DNA of 6,396 nucleotides from Actinomycetes bacterium (GTDB lineage Bacteria; Actinomycetota; Actinomycetes; Actinomycetales; Cellulomonadaceae): positions 1 through 6,396 of the forward strand of contig JAEWEJ010000291.1 in assembly GCA_023389455.1 (NCBI GenBank), given 5' to 3'. The position numbers were made by a program, and so were the translations under genes. The notes beneath the pieces were generated by a model. It was given only the letters and a program-made list of their open reading frames with translations. It searched no databases and had not been told where the DNA came from. The stretch's first letter is position 1. The number at the start of each line of letters is the position of its first letter. Positions 1 through 5,431 of this stretch are shown in pieces.

Positions 1-31
1 CTGCTGACCTGCTGGGACCTGCGCGCCGCCG

Positions 32-37
32 TAGGCT
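32..37 (+). promoter_or_regulatory. -10 box of a probable leaderless promoter
   Basis: TAGGCT matches the actinobacterial TAnnnT -10 pattern. Seven bases separate it from the GTG at 45, so transcription would begin at or next to the start codon and the mRNA would have no leader. There is no Shine-Dalgarno sequence in between, which fits. No convincing -35 hexamer is visible upstream, which is common for this promoter class. Inferred from sequence only. Confidence 0.6.
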
Positions 38-44
38 CGGGGGC

Positions 45-530
45 GTGAACGACACCATCCTCGTCCTGACCGAGGACACCCTGGCCGAGTCCGACGTCCG
101 ACACATCGTGGGCCTGCACCCCGACGAGACCCTCGCCTACCGCGTGCTCGTGCCCGCCGACACCGACCGCCCGCTGATCCCCTGGATCATCGACGCGCTG
201 AGCCTGGGCGAGCTGCGCGAGGCGTGGGAACGGGCGACGGGCCACGAACCGAGCCGTACGCAGGCACGCCAGACGGCCGCCGAGCAGATCGCGGGCAGCG
301 TCGCCGCCTTCGCCGCCGCGGGGCGCGAGGCGTCCGGGACCATCACCGACGACGACCCCATGCCCGCGCTGCGCAGCGCCGTGGCGGGTGGCGACGTGCG
401 GGAGGTCGTCGTGGTGACGTACCCGCACATGGTCGAGGACACGTTCCACACCGACTGGGCCTCGCGCGCACGGGACGAGCTGCACGTCCCGGTGCTGCAC
501 CTCTACTCCGGGACCAGCGAGCTCGGCTGA
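45..530 (+). CDS. Universal-stress/HUP-like hypothetical protein
   Basis: A 161-residue soluble protein with no signal peptide or membrane segment. I do not recognise a named family with certainty. Visible pattern: a first strand near residues 4-8 (ILVLT), a second near 32-36 (YRVLVP), a long Ala-rich helical region around 50-95, then a segment SGTITDDDPMPALRSAVA (about 97-114), a strand VREVVVVTYP, a helix, and a last strand VPVLHLYSG near the C-terminus. The order 'G.i.D.dP..Al' followed by 'eivVvt.P' and 'l.vPVlhl' resembles UspA/HUP-type alpha/beta domains common in actinobacteria. No clear GxxG(S/T) ATP loop is visible, so nucleotide binding is not supported. The GTG at 45 is chosen because of the -10 box 7 bases upstream. 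The gene is convergent with the racemase operon, so a functional link is not implied. Existence of the gene is well supported by codon usage; function is not. Confidence 0.8.
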   Translation: MNDTILVLTEDTLAESDVRHIVGLHPDETLAYRVLVPADTDRPLIPWIIDALSLGELREAWERATGHEPSRTQARQTAAEQIAGSVAAFAAAGREASGTITDDDPMPALRSAVAGGDVREVVVVTYPHMVEDTFHTDWASRARDELHVPVLHLYSGTSELG

Positions 531-545
531 GGGGAGCTCGGCTGA
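519..545 (+). repeat. 12-bp tandem direct repeat spanning the stop codon
   Basis: GAGCTCGGCTGA occurs at 519-530 and again at 534-545, a 15-base period with GGG between the copies. The first copy contains the last codons and the TGA stop of the upstream gene. The second copy repeats that TGA in the same frame at 543-545, giving a back-up stop. It looks like a local 15-bp duplication; the second copy also forms the left arm of the adjoining hairpin. Confidence 0.75.
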
Positions 546-563
546 GCGAGCTGGGCCGAGCTC
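534..563. terminator. Probable bidirectional terminator hairpin between convergent genes
   Basis: GAGCTCGGC at 534-542 is perfectly complementary to GCCGAGCTC at 555-563, a 9-bp GC-rich stem with a loop of about 12 bases. A competing stem, GCGAGCT (546-552) with AGCTCGC (559-565) and a 6-base loop, uses part of the same right arm. It lies in the 52-base gap between a rightward stop (530) and a leftward stop (583), the expected site for a shared terminator. There is no T tract on either strand, which is usual in high-GC actinobacteria, so the call rests on stem and position. Confidence 0.55.
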
Positions 564-582
564 GCCGCCCCCGGGTGCGGCC

Positions 583-1335
583 TCAGCGCAGCGGGTACCC
601 CGCGCGCTCGACGGTCCGCCGCGCGAGCACGTCGAGCGAGTCGACGTAGCGCGCGTCGGCGAGCAGCCCGTGCTCGGCCGCCACGACCGACAGCTCCGTG
701 CAGCCGAGCACGACGACGTCGGCACCGCGCGCCCGCAGCCGGTCCGCGACGGCGTGCAGCGCGTCGACGTCCGCCGGCCTGCCCGCCTTGACCTGGTCGT
801 AGATGATGCCCATGACGACGTCCTGGTCGGCGTCGTCGGGCACGACCGCCGTCAGCCCGCGCGCCTCGAGCGCGCGCTGGTAGACCTGCGCGGCGAGCGT
901 GCCGCTGGTCGCGAGCACCCCGACGCGCGCGACGCCCGGGCGCGCGGCGACCTCGTCGGTCGTCTCGTCGACGATGCTGAGGACCGGCACGTCGACGGCT
1001 GCCGCGACCTCGTCGGTGAAGTGGTGGGCGGTGTTGCACGGCACCACGACGAACCCGACGCCCAGCCGTTCGAGGCGGCGGGCGTCGGCAGCCATGACGG
1101 GGCCCGGGTCCTCGTCCGAGGCACCCAGGATGTACGCCGTCCGGTCGGGGATCCCGGCGTGCTGCAGGACGACCAGGTCGACGTGGTCCTGGTCGCGCTC
1201 CGCCGCCGTGCGGCGCACGACCAGGTCGAGGAAGCAGACGGTGGCCGCCGGCCCCACGCCCCCGATGACGCCGACCTCCACGCGGTGCGGCGTGCCGCCG
1301 TCACCGCGTGGGGTCGCCGGTCCGACGTCGCTCAC
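583..1335 (-). CDS. Aspartate/glutamate racemase family protein
   Basis: A 250-residue cofactor-independent amino-acid racemase of the Asp/Glu racemase superfamily, which interconverts L and D forms using two cysteines as acid/base. Visible motifs: an N-terminal glycine loop VGVIGGVGPAAT (residues 21-32), the first catalytic-Cys motif VVPCNTAHH (Cys100), and the second VVVLGCTEL (Cys212). Length matches the usual 230-250. About 18 residues precede the core strand; a second GTG at 1281 would give a 232-residue form. The GTG at 1335 is preferred because it overlaps the upstream stop as GTGA and has GAAGGG 6 bases upstream. The gene directly follows an ATP-grasp ligase that resembles D-aspartate ligase, so its likely job is to supply D-Asp or D-Glu for the peptidoglycan cross-bridge. 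MurI (essential glutamate racemase) is the alternative, but the GGVGPAAT start and the operon context favour the aspartate-racemase/YgeA-like branch. Whether Asp or Glu is the substrate cannot be read from sequence by eye. Confidence 0.88.
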   Translation of the reverse strand: MSDVGPATPRGDGGTPHRVEVGVIGGVGPAATVCFLDLVVRRTAAERDQDHVDLVVLQHAGIPDRTAYILGASDEDPGPVMAADARRLERLGVGFVVVPCNTAHHFTDEVAAAVDVPVLSIVDETTDEVAARPGVARVGVLATSGTLAAQVYQRALEARGLTAVVPDDADQDVVMGIIYDQVKAGRPADVDALHAVADRLRARGADVVVLGCTELSVVAAEHGLLADARYVDSLDVLARRTVERAGYPLR

Positions 1336-2588
1336 GCGTCGCCCTTCGGGTAGTACCGCCGGTACTTGCGCACCTGGTTGGCCTGCGCGACCGCGAGGTA
1401 CGCCAGACGCCGCGGGTCGGTCTCGGCGCGGTACCACAGCGGGTTGGTCGCACGCCGCGCCCGGCCGAGCGCGCGGGTGCGCGCACGCAGGGCGGGGTCG
1501 GCCACGTACCGCCGCAGCAGCCACCGCGGCAGCACCGTGTACAGGTGCGGCTCGGTGAGGTGGTCGGGCGCACCGTCCGGCAGCGGGCCGAGGCCCTGCA
1601 CGTGCTCCCGCACGTAGAGCTCGGCCGTGTTGCGCCCCCCGGCCGTGATGTAGAAGTTCGACCGCCCGAGCCGCGGGTTGAGCTCGAAGAACACCGTGCG
1701 CCCGTCGCGGGGGTCGTACTTGAGGTCGAAGTTGGCGTACCCGGTCCAGCCGAGGTGCTCCAGCAGGCGGACCGCCTGGGCGACGATCTGCTCGTCGTGG
1801 CCCGTGATGATCCCGGCGGGGTTGCCCAGCGCGCCGGGCGTGTGCTCCTCCAGGAGCACGTGCCCGAAGGCGGAGAACCGCACCGTGCCGGCGGCGTCCG
1901 AGTAGCACGTGAGGATGCGCATGCCCGAGTCGTCGCCGGGGATGAGGTCCTGCACGACGAACCGCCCCTGGTACCCCGACGCCTGGACGCGCGCGAGGAG
2001 GTCGGCGAGCTCGGCCGGGGTGTCGACCGTGAACACCTTCTTCTTCCCCGGGAACTCGACCAGGTGGTAGGCCGCGGTGTCCGCGGCCTTCGCGATGACC
2101 GGGAACCGGAGCGCCGAGGTGTCCGGCACCCCGCCGCCCTGCACGTCGTGCACCACCGTGGCCGGGTGGTCGATCCCGAGCTCGACGCACAGCTCGCCGA
2201 AGAGCACCTTGTCGGTCACCTTGTCGAGCGTCGCGACGTCCACGTACGGGATCGTGTAGAGGTCCTCGAGCTGCGCCCGGTTCTCGACGATCGTGCGCAC
2301 GAGCCAGTCCGCGCTGCCGAGCAGCACCCGGTGCGTGCCCGGGTGCTGCTCCGCGACCGCCCGCAGGCGGCGCACGATCGTGGGCCCGTCGTCGATGCCC
2401 GGCTCCACGACGTTCTCGAGGATCCGCGAGTGCCGCACGAGGCCCGTCGAGACCGACGACACCACGACCGAGCGCACGCCGTACGCCTCGTGGAACGTGC
2501 GCGCCAGCGAGTACGCGCCGACGTCACCGCCGAGGATCACCGGCTGCAGCCGGGCGACGGGCACCTGCGCGCCCGTGCGCCGGCTCAC
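1332..2588 (-). CDS. ATP-grasp ligase, probable D-aspartate/D-glutamate ligase for peptidoglycan cross-bridge
   Basis: A 418-residue cytoplasmic ATP-grasp enzyme. The family activates a carboxylate as acyl phosphate and joins it to an amine. Visible layout: an N-terminal pre-grasp Rossmann-like region with VILGGDVGAYSLARTFHE (about residues 17-34); DKVTDKVLFGELCVELG (122-138), the usual entry to the ATP-grasp fold; FPVIAKAAD with a probable ATP-binding Lys167; VVQDLIPGDDSGM (211-223); and the metal-binding end NFDLKYDPRDG with Asp288, then VFFELNPRLGRSNFY with Glu302 and Asn304. The final ELNPRLGRSNFYITAGG block is as I remember it from Enterococcus faecium D-aspartate ligase (Aslfm), whose length is also similar. 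The C-terminal 70 residues are very Arg-rich and may contact membrane or the nucleotide-linked substrate. The GTG start overlaps the gnd stop (GTGA) and lacks a good Shine-Dalgarno, implying coupled translation. With the racemase downstream, the inferred reaction is addition of D-Asp or D-Glu to the ornithine or lysine of the stem peptide. A generic carboxylate-amine ligase with another substrate remains possible. Confidence 0.82.
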   Translation of the reverse strand: MSRRTGAQVPVARLQPVILGGDVGAYSLARTFHEAYGVRSVVVSSVSTGLVRHSRILENVVEPGIDDGPTIVRRLRAVAEQHPGTHRVLLGSADWLVRTIVENRAQLEDLYTIPYVDVATLDKVTDKVLFGELCVELGIDHPATVVHDVQGGGVPDTSALRFPVIAKAADTAAYHLVEFPGKKKVFTVDTPAELADLLARVQASGYQGRFVVQDLIPGDDSGMRILTCYSDAAGTVRFSAFGHVLLEEHTPGALGNPAGIITGHDEQIVAQAVRLLEHLGWTGYANFDLKYDPRDGRTVFFELNPRLGRSNFYITAGGRNTAELYVREHVQGLGPLPDGAPDHLTEPHLYTVLPRWLLRRYVADPALRARTRALGRARRATNPLWYRAETDPRRLAYLAVAQANQVRKYRRYYPKGDA

Positions 2589-4039
2589 TGGGCGAGCTCG
2601 GACCGGTCACCCGACCAGTCCGTGTGGAAGACGCCCTCGCGGTCGGTGCGCCGGTAGGTGTGCGCACCGAAGAAGTCGCGCTGGGCCTGGATGAGGTTGG
2701 CGGGCAGCCGCTCCGCGCGCACGCCGTCGTAGTACGCGAGGGACGACGAGAACGCCGGGGTGGGCACGCCGTGGGCGGCGGCGGCGGACACGACGCGACG
2801 CCACGCGGCGACGCCGTTCGACACGGCGGCCGTGAAGTACGGGTCGGCGATGAGCAGCGGGAGCTCCGGGTTGCGCTCGTACGCCTGCGTGATGCGGTCG
2901 AGGAACTTGGCGCGGATGATGCAGCCGCCCCGCCAGATGCGCGCCATCGCGGCCCGGTCGATGTCCCACCCGTACTGCGCGGAGGCGGCGGCGATCTGGT
3001 CGAAGCCCTGCGAGTACGCCACGAGCTTGGAGGCGTACAGCGCGAGCCGCACGTCCTCGATGAACGCACCCGGCTCGGGCACGTTCCACGCGAGCGTGTC
3101 GGCGGGCAGCACGCCGCGGGCGGCCGCACGCTGCGGCGCGGAGCCGGACAGCGCGCGGGCGAAGGTCGCCTCCGCGATGCCGGTGATCGGCACGCCGAGG
3201 TCGAGCGCGTTCTGGACGGTCCAACGGCCGGTGCCCTTCTGCTCCGCGGCGTCGGCGACGACGTCCACGAAGGGCCGGCCGGTGGCCGCGTCGGTGTGCG
3301 CGAGGACCTCAGCGGTGACCTCGATCAGGTACGACTCGAGGTCGCCGGTGTTCCACGCGGCGAAGACCTCACCGATCTCGGGGGCCGAGGCACCCAGCCC
3401 CTGGCGCAGCAGGTCGTACGCCTCCGCGATGAGCTGCATGTCGGCGTACTCGATGCCGTTGTGCACCATCTTGACGAAGTGCCCGGCGCCGTCGGGGCCC
3501 ACGTGGGTGCAGCACGGCACGCCGTCGACCTTGGCGGAGATCGCCTCGAGGATCGGCCCGAGCGACGCGTAGGACTCGGCGGTGCCGCCGGGCATGATCG
3601 ACGGCCCGTTGAGCGCGCCCTCCTCACCGCCCGAGACGCCCGTGCCCACGAAGTGCAGGCCGAGCTGCCGCAGCGCGGCCTCGCGGCGGACCGTGTCGGG
3701 GAAGTGCGCGTTCCCGGCGTCCACGACGATGTCGCCCGCCTCCAGCAGCGGCACCAGCTCGTCGATGACGGCGTCCGTGGCCGGGCCCGCCTGCACCATG
3801 ATCACGACCTTGCGGGGGCGCTCGAGCGACGCGACGAAGTCCGCCATGGACTCGGACGGCACGAACGTGCCGTCCGCGGCGTGCTCCGCCACCAGCGACT
3901 GCGTCCGTGCGAACGTCCGGTTGTGGACGGCGACGGTGTACCCGTGCCGCGCGAAGTTGCGCGCCAGGTTGCGGCCCATGACGGCCAACCCGGTCACGCC
4001 GATCTGTGCGGTACCGACGGCCGACGACGGGACAGACAT
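2585..4039 (-). CDS. gnd: 6-phosphogluconate dehydrogenase (decarboxylating, NADP-dependent)
   Basis: A 484-residue enzyme of the oxidative pentose phosphate pathway, converting 6-phosphogluconate plus NADP to ribulose 5-phosphate, CO2 and NADPH. Length fits the long dimeric (E. coli/animal) type. Visible: the Rossmann motif IGVTGLAVMGRNLARNFA (13-30) and HNRT at 39-42, typical of NADP binding; VSGGEEGALNGPSIMPGG (135-152), the substrate loop; HFVKMVHNGIEYADMQL (187-203) with catalytic Lys190 and Glu197 plus His193 and Asn194; the family signature AEQKGTGRWT (265-274); and the C-terminal tail LIQAQRDFFGAHTYRRTD. All key residues are intact. The ATG at 4039 is preferred: AAGGAG (4054-4049) stands 9 bases upstream. 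An adjacent GTG at 4042 would have 6-base spacing, and ATG 4057 or GTG 4069 lie on or before that ribosome site. First gene of the operon; its TGA overlaps the GTG of the ligase. Confidence 0.97.
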   Translation of the reverse strand: MSVPSSAVGTAQIGVTGLAVMGRNLARNFARHGYTVAVHNRTFARTQSLVAEHAADGTFVPSESMADFVASLERPRKVVIMVQAGPATDAVIDELVPLLEAGDIVVDAGNAHFPDTVRREAALRQLGLHFVGTGVSGGEEGALNGPSIMPGGTAESYASLGPILEAISAKVDGVPCCTHVGPDGAGHFVKMVHNGIEYADMQLIAEAYDLLRQGLGASAPEIGEVFAAWNTGDLESYLIEVTAEVLAHTDAATGRPFVDVVADAAEQKGTGRWTVQNALDLGVPITGIAEATFARALSGSAPQRAAARGVLPADTLAWNVPEPGAFIEDVRLALYASKLVAYSQGFDQIAAASAQYGWDIDRAAMARIWRGGCIIRAKFLDRITQAYERNPELPLLIADPYFTAAVSNGVAAWRRVVSAAAAHGVPTPAFSSSLAYYDGVRAERLPANLIQAQRDFFGAHTYRRTDREGVFHTDWSGDRSELAQ

Positions 4040-4048
4040 CACGGAGCG

Positions 4049-4054
4049 CTCCTT
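4049..4054 (-). promoter_or_regulatory. Ribosome binding site deciding the gnd start
   Basis: AAGGAG on the minus strand, the strongest Shine-Dalgarno sequence in the window. It lies 9 bases before ATG 4039 (6 before GTG 4042) and would be inside the coding region if GTG 4069 or ATG 4057 were used, which argues against those longer forms. Confidence 0.7.
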
Positions 4055-4062
4055 CATGCCGG

Positions 4063-4095
4063 GGGGCACGTGCCGCGGGGCGGTGGCCGTGCCCC
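4063..4095 (-). promoter_or_regulatory. Inverted repeat/hairpin in the gnd leader
   Basis: GGGGCACG at 4063-4070 is perfectly complementary to CGTGCCCC at 4088-4095. Inside the 17-base loop GCC (4072-4074) can pair with GGC (4085-4087) after one unpaired base, leaving a 10-base loop. The left arm also contains the 10-bp palindrome GGCACGTGCC (4065-4074). It lies in the transcribed leader of gnd, ending 9 bases before the ribosome site. It could be a leader RNA structure or a protein-binding site; no riboswitch class is recognised. Confidence 0.4.
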
Positions 4096-4141
4096 GGGAG
4101 GGCCGGCACCGGCGCGGGCGGCGCGTGCGGGTGTCACCTCG

Positions 4142-4147
4142 AGCCTA
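4142..4147 (-). promoter_or_regulatory. Candidate -10 box for the gnd-ligase-racemase operon
   Basis: TAGGCT on the minus strand matches TAnnnT, and is identical to the box before the first gene of the window. Transcription would start near 4135, giving a leader of about 95 bases before the gnd ATG. No clear -35 hexamer is visible at 16-18 base spacing. It is the best promoter candidate in the divergent gap. Confidence 0.45.
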
Positions 4148-4205
4148 GTGGGCGCAGCCGCGACACCCCTCGGCGTGCCGGAGACCGAGACGCCCGAGGC
4201 GCCCG

Positions 4206-4211
4206 TACGCT
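4206..4211 (+). promoter_or_regulatory. -10 box of a probable leaderless promoter for the DUF3000 gene
   Basis: TACGCT (TAnnnT) lies 6 bases before the GTG at 4218 with no Shine-Dalgarno between, so the mRNA probably begins at the start codon. The -35 region is not recognisable. Confidence 0.6.
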
Positions 4212-4217
4212 CGCGCC

Positions 4218-4796
4218 GTGACCCCCGGACCCGAGGACGTCCCCGCCGAGTTCGTCCGTGCTCTGCGATCGCTGCGCGGGGCCCCCGTGCGCCCCGAGGT
4301 CGTGCTCGACGAGGTCCCCGGCCCTGCGCGGATCGCGCCGTTCTCCGCCGCGCTGACGGCGGAGATCCGCACCGCTCGTCGGTCGGTCGCGGCGGAGGAC
4401 CTCGCCTCGGGCCGGTTCGTGGTGCTCTACGACCCCGAGGGCCAGGAGGCGTGGGAGGGCTCCTTCCGCCTCGTCACCCTCGTGCGTGCCGGCCTGGAGG
4501 CCGAGGTGGGCGCCGACCCGATGCTCGCCGAGGTCGCGTGGTCGTGGTTCGAGGACGCGCTGGAGTCCGCCGGGGTCACGCCGCACGCGGCCGGCGGCAC
4601 CGTGACGCGGGTGCTGTCGCAGAGCTTCGGCGCGCTCGACCGGCGCGACGAGCAGACCGAGCTGGAGATCCGCGCGTCCTGGACGGCCTGGGACGAGGAT
4701 CTCGCCCCGCACCTCACGGCGTGGTCGACGCTGCTGTGCACCGTGGCCGGGCTGCCACCGCTGCCCGAGGGCGTCGTCCCGCTCCCGCGCCGCTGA
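4218..4796 (+). CDS. DUF3000 family protein
   Basis: A 192-residue soluble protein that I recognise as the actinobacterial DUF3000 family. Visible features: EDVPAEFVRALRSLRGAPVRPEVVLDEVPGP at the N-terminus (split here by no gap), the run IAPFSAALTAEI, GRFVVLYDPEGQEAWEG in the middle, SWFEDALESAGV, then GGTVTRVLSQSFGAL, and LEIRASWT near the C-terminus. No catalytic motif, signal peptide or membrane segment is seen, and no function is established for the family. Placement supports the call: in actinobacteria, for example Mycobacterium tuberculosis Rv2680/Rv2681, this gene stands beside the HRDC-type ribonuclease D. Here a regulator gene is lodged between the two. The GTG start is set by the -10 box 6 bases upstream. 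The next gene is in the same reading frame, 51 bases after this stop. Confidence 0.87.
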   Translation: MTPGPEDVPAEFVRALRSLRGAPVRPEVVLDEVPGPARIAPFSAALTAEIRTARRSVAAEDLASGRFVVLYDPEGQEAWEGSFRLVTLVRAGLEAEVGADPMLAEVAWSWFEDALESAGVTPHAAGGTVTRVLSQSFGALDRRDEQTELEIRASWTAWDEDLAPHLTAWSTLLCTVAGLPPLPEGVVPLPRR

Positions 4797-4811
4797 GCGC
4801 CGCGGCACCCG

Positions 4812-4838
4812 CTCAAGTCCGTGCGACCCGGTGCCGAT
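4812..4838 (+). promoter_or_regulatory. FliA/WhiG-type (sigma-28 family) promoter candidate
   Basis: CTCA at 4812-4815 (in the longer run CTCAAGTCC) and GCCGAT at 4833-4838 are separated by 17 bases. This matches the flagellar sigma pattern CTCA-N15-17-GCCGAa reported for motile actinobacteria (FliA of Actinoplanes), and the general sigma-28 -10 box GCCGAT. Nine bases lie between GCCGAT and the GTG at 4848, so transcription would begin at about that codon. It sits 15 bases after the DUF3000 stop and is the only such motif I found in the window. Confidence 0.55.
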
Positions 4839-4847
4839 GCACGGGAC

Positions 4848-5375
4848 GTGAGCATCGAACCTCTCCGACGCGACGTCCGCGACGTCCCGGCCCGTCGGCC
4901 GGGCGTCACGACCGTGCCCACGTCGCGGCGAGTTCCCCCGGCCGCCCCCGCCCGCAACCCGATGTGCGTCGTGGTCACCCAGATCGCCGACGGCGAGGGT
5001 GAGGCGCTGGTGCGCACGCTGCGACGCCGCGGCGCCCACCGGGTGGTCGTCCTCGCACGCCGCGCGGGCCGCAGCGAGCTGCGCACCCTGCTGGCCGGCG
5101 GGCTGCGCGGCGGCGTCGCCAGCACCACGGACGCGACGGCCACGCCGGCCCGTCCCGCACCGCTGCCCGCGCCGCCGACGGCCGAGCTCAGCGCACGCGA
5201 GCTCAGCGTGCTGGCACGCGTGGCCGAGGGACGCACGAACCGGCTGATCGGTGAGGAGCTGGGCCTCTCCGCCCTCACCGTCAAGAGCCACCTCGCCCGG
5301 ATCTCGCGCAAGCTGGGCACCGGCGACCGCGCCGAGCTCGTCGCGATCGCGATCCGGCACCGGCTGATCGACTGA
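4848..5375 (+). CDS. LuxR-type HTH regulator with degenerate receiver-like N-terminus
   Basis: A 175-residue DNA-binding regulator. The C-terminal domain (about 113-172) is a clear LuxR/FixJ helix-turn-helix: LSARELSVLARVAEGRTNRL, then IGEELGLSALTVKSHLARI with the TVK motif at 144-146, then RKLGTGDRAELV. Residues 39-92 resemble the second half of a response-regulator receiver (strand 3 to strand 5): CVVVTQI, a short helix, RVVVLARRAGRSELRTLLAGGLRGGV. In that alignment the phospho-accepting Asp is Gln45, the strand-4 Thr/Ser is Ala70, and no strand-5 Lys is seen, so it should not be phosphorylated. Residues 1-38 are basic and probably disordered; 97-111 is an Ala/Pro linker. The GTG at 4848 is chosen because the sigma-28-like promoter places the transcript start there; GTG 4821 lies inside that promoter, and ATG 4962 would drop the N-terminal tail. 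It separates DUF3000 from rnd. The target genes are unknown. Confidence 0.85.
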   Translation: MSIEPLRRDVRDVPARRPGVTTVPTSRRVPPAAPARNPMCVVVTQIADGEGEALVRTLRRRGAHRVVVLARRAGRSELRTLLAGGLRGGVASTTDATATPARPAPLPAPPTAELSARELSVLARVAEGRTNRLIGEELGLSALTVKSHLARISRKLGTGDRAELVAIAIRHRLID

Positions 5376-5382
5376 CGCCACC

Positions 5383-5424
5383 GCGACGCGCACACCGGCT
5401 GCACGGACCGGCGGCTCGCGTCGC
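5383..5424. repeat. 8-bp inverted repeat between the regulator and rnd
   Basis: GCGACGCG at 5383-5390 is the exact reverse complement of CGCGTCGC at 5417-5424, with a 26-base loop. ACCGGC is also repeated directly inside (5394-5399 and 5407-5412). The structure starts 8 bases after the regulator stop and ends 2 bases before the -10 box of rnd, so it could terminate the regulator transcript or be an operator over the rnd promoter. The long loop makes a strong terminator less likely. Confidence 0.4.
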
Positions 5425-5425
5425 C

Positions 5426-5431
5426 TACGGT
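5426..5431 (+). promoter_or_regulatory. -10 box of a probable leaderless promoter for rnd
   Basis: TACGGT (TAnnnT) ends 7 bases before the ATG at 5439. The intervening GGAGATC contains GGAG, but only 3 bases from the ATG, too close for a normal ribosome site, so leaderless start is the simpler reading. No clear -35. Confidence 0.55.

Noticed and set aside
583..1335. Calling the racemase murI
   Set aside because: Both catalytic cysteines are present, but the GGVGPAAT loop and the ligase context fit the aspartate-racemase/YgeA-like branch better. MurI cannot be excluded by eye, so no symbol was given.
583..2190. A 535-residue leftward reading frame that includes the racemase and a long upstream extension
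   Set aside because: The extension (1336-2190) is out of frame with the ATP-grasp gene that clearly occupies that DNA and reads as Arg/Ala/Gly-rich low-complexity sequence. The racemase starts at the GTG overlapping the ligase stop.
1308..2657. A 449-residue rightward open frame opposite the ATP-grasp gene
   Set aside because: Antisense shadow: low-complexity Arg/Val/Asp/Glu composition, no motif, while the opposite strand encodes a complete ATP-grasp enzyme.
4040..4069. Longer gnd forms starting at GTG 4069 or ATG 4057
   Set aside because: They would place the strong AAGGAG site inside the coding region, and would add residues not expected before the Rossmann fold. ATG 4039 (or GTG 4042) has the proper spacing.
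4821..4847. Longer regulator form starting at GTG 4821
   Set aside because: That codon lies between the -35-like CTCA and the -10-like GCCGAT of the putative promoter, and has no ribosome site. It cannot be used by a transcript starting near 4848, though it would remain possible by read-through from DUF3000.
2624..5002. A 792-residue rightward open frame across gnd, the divergent promoter region and DUF3000
   Set aside because: It runs antisense through intact gnd and out of frame through DUF3000. Arg/Gly/Val-rich composition without motifs marks it as a GC artefact.
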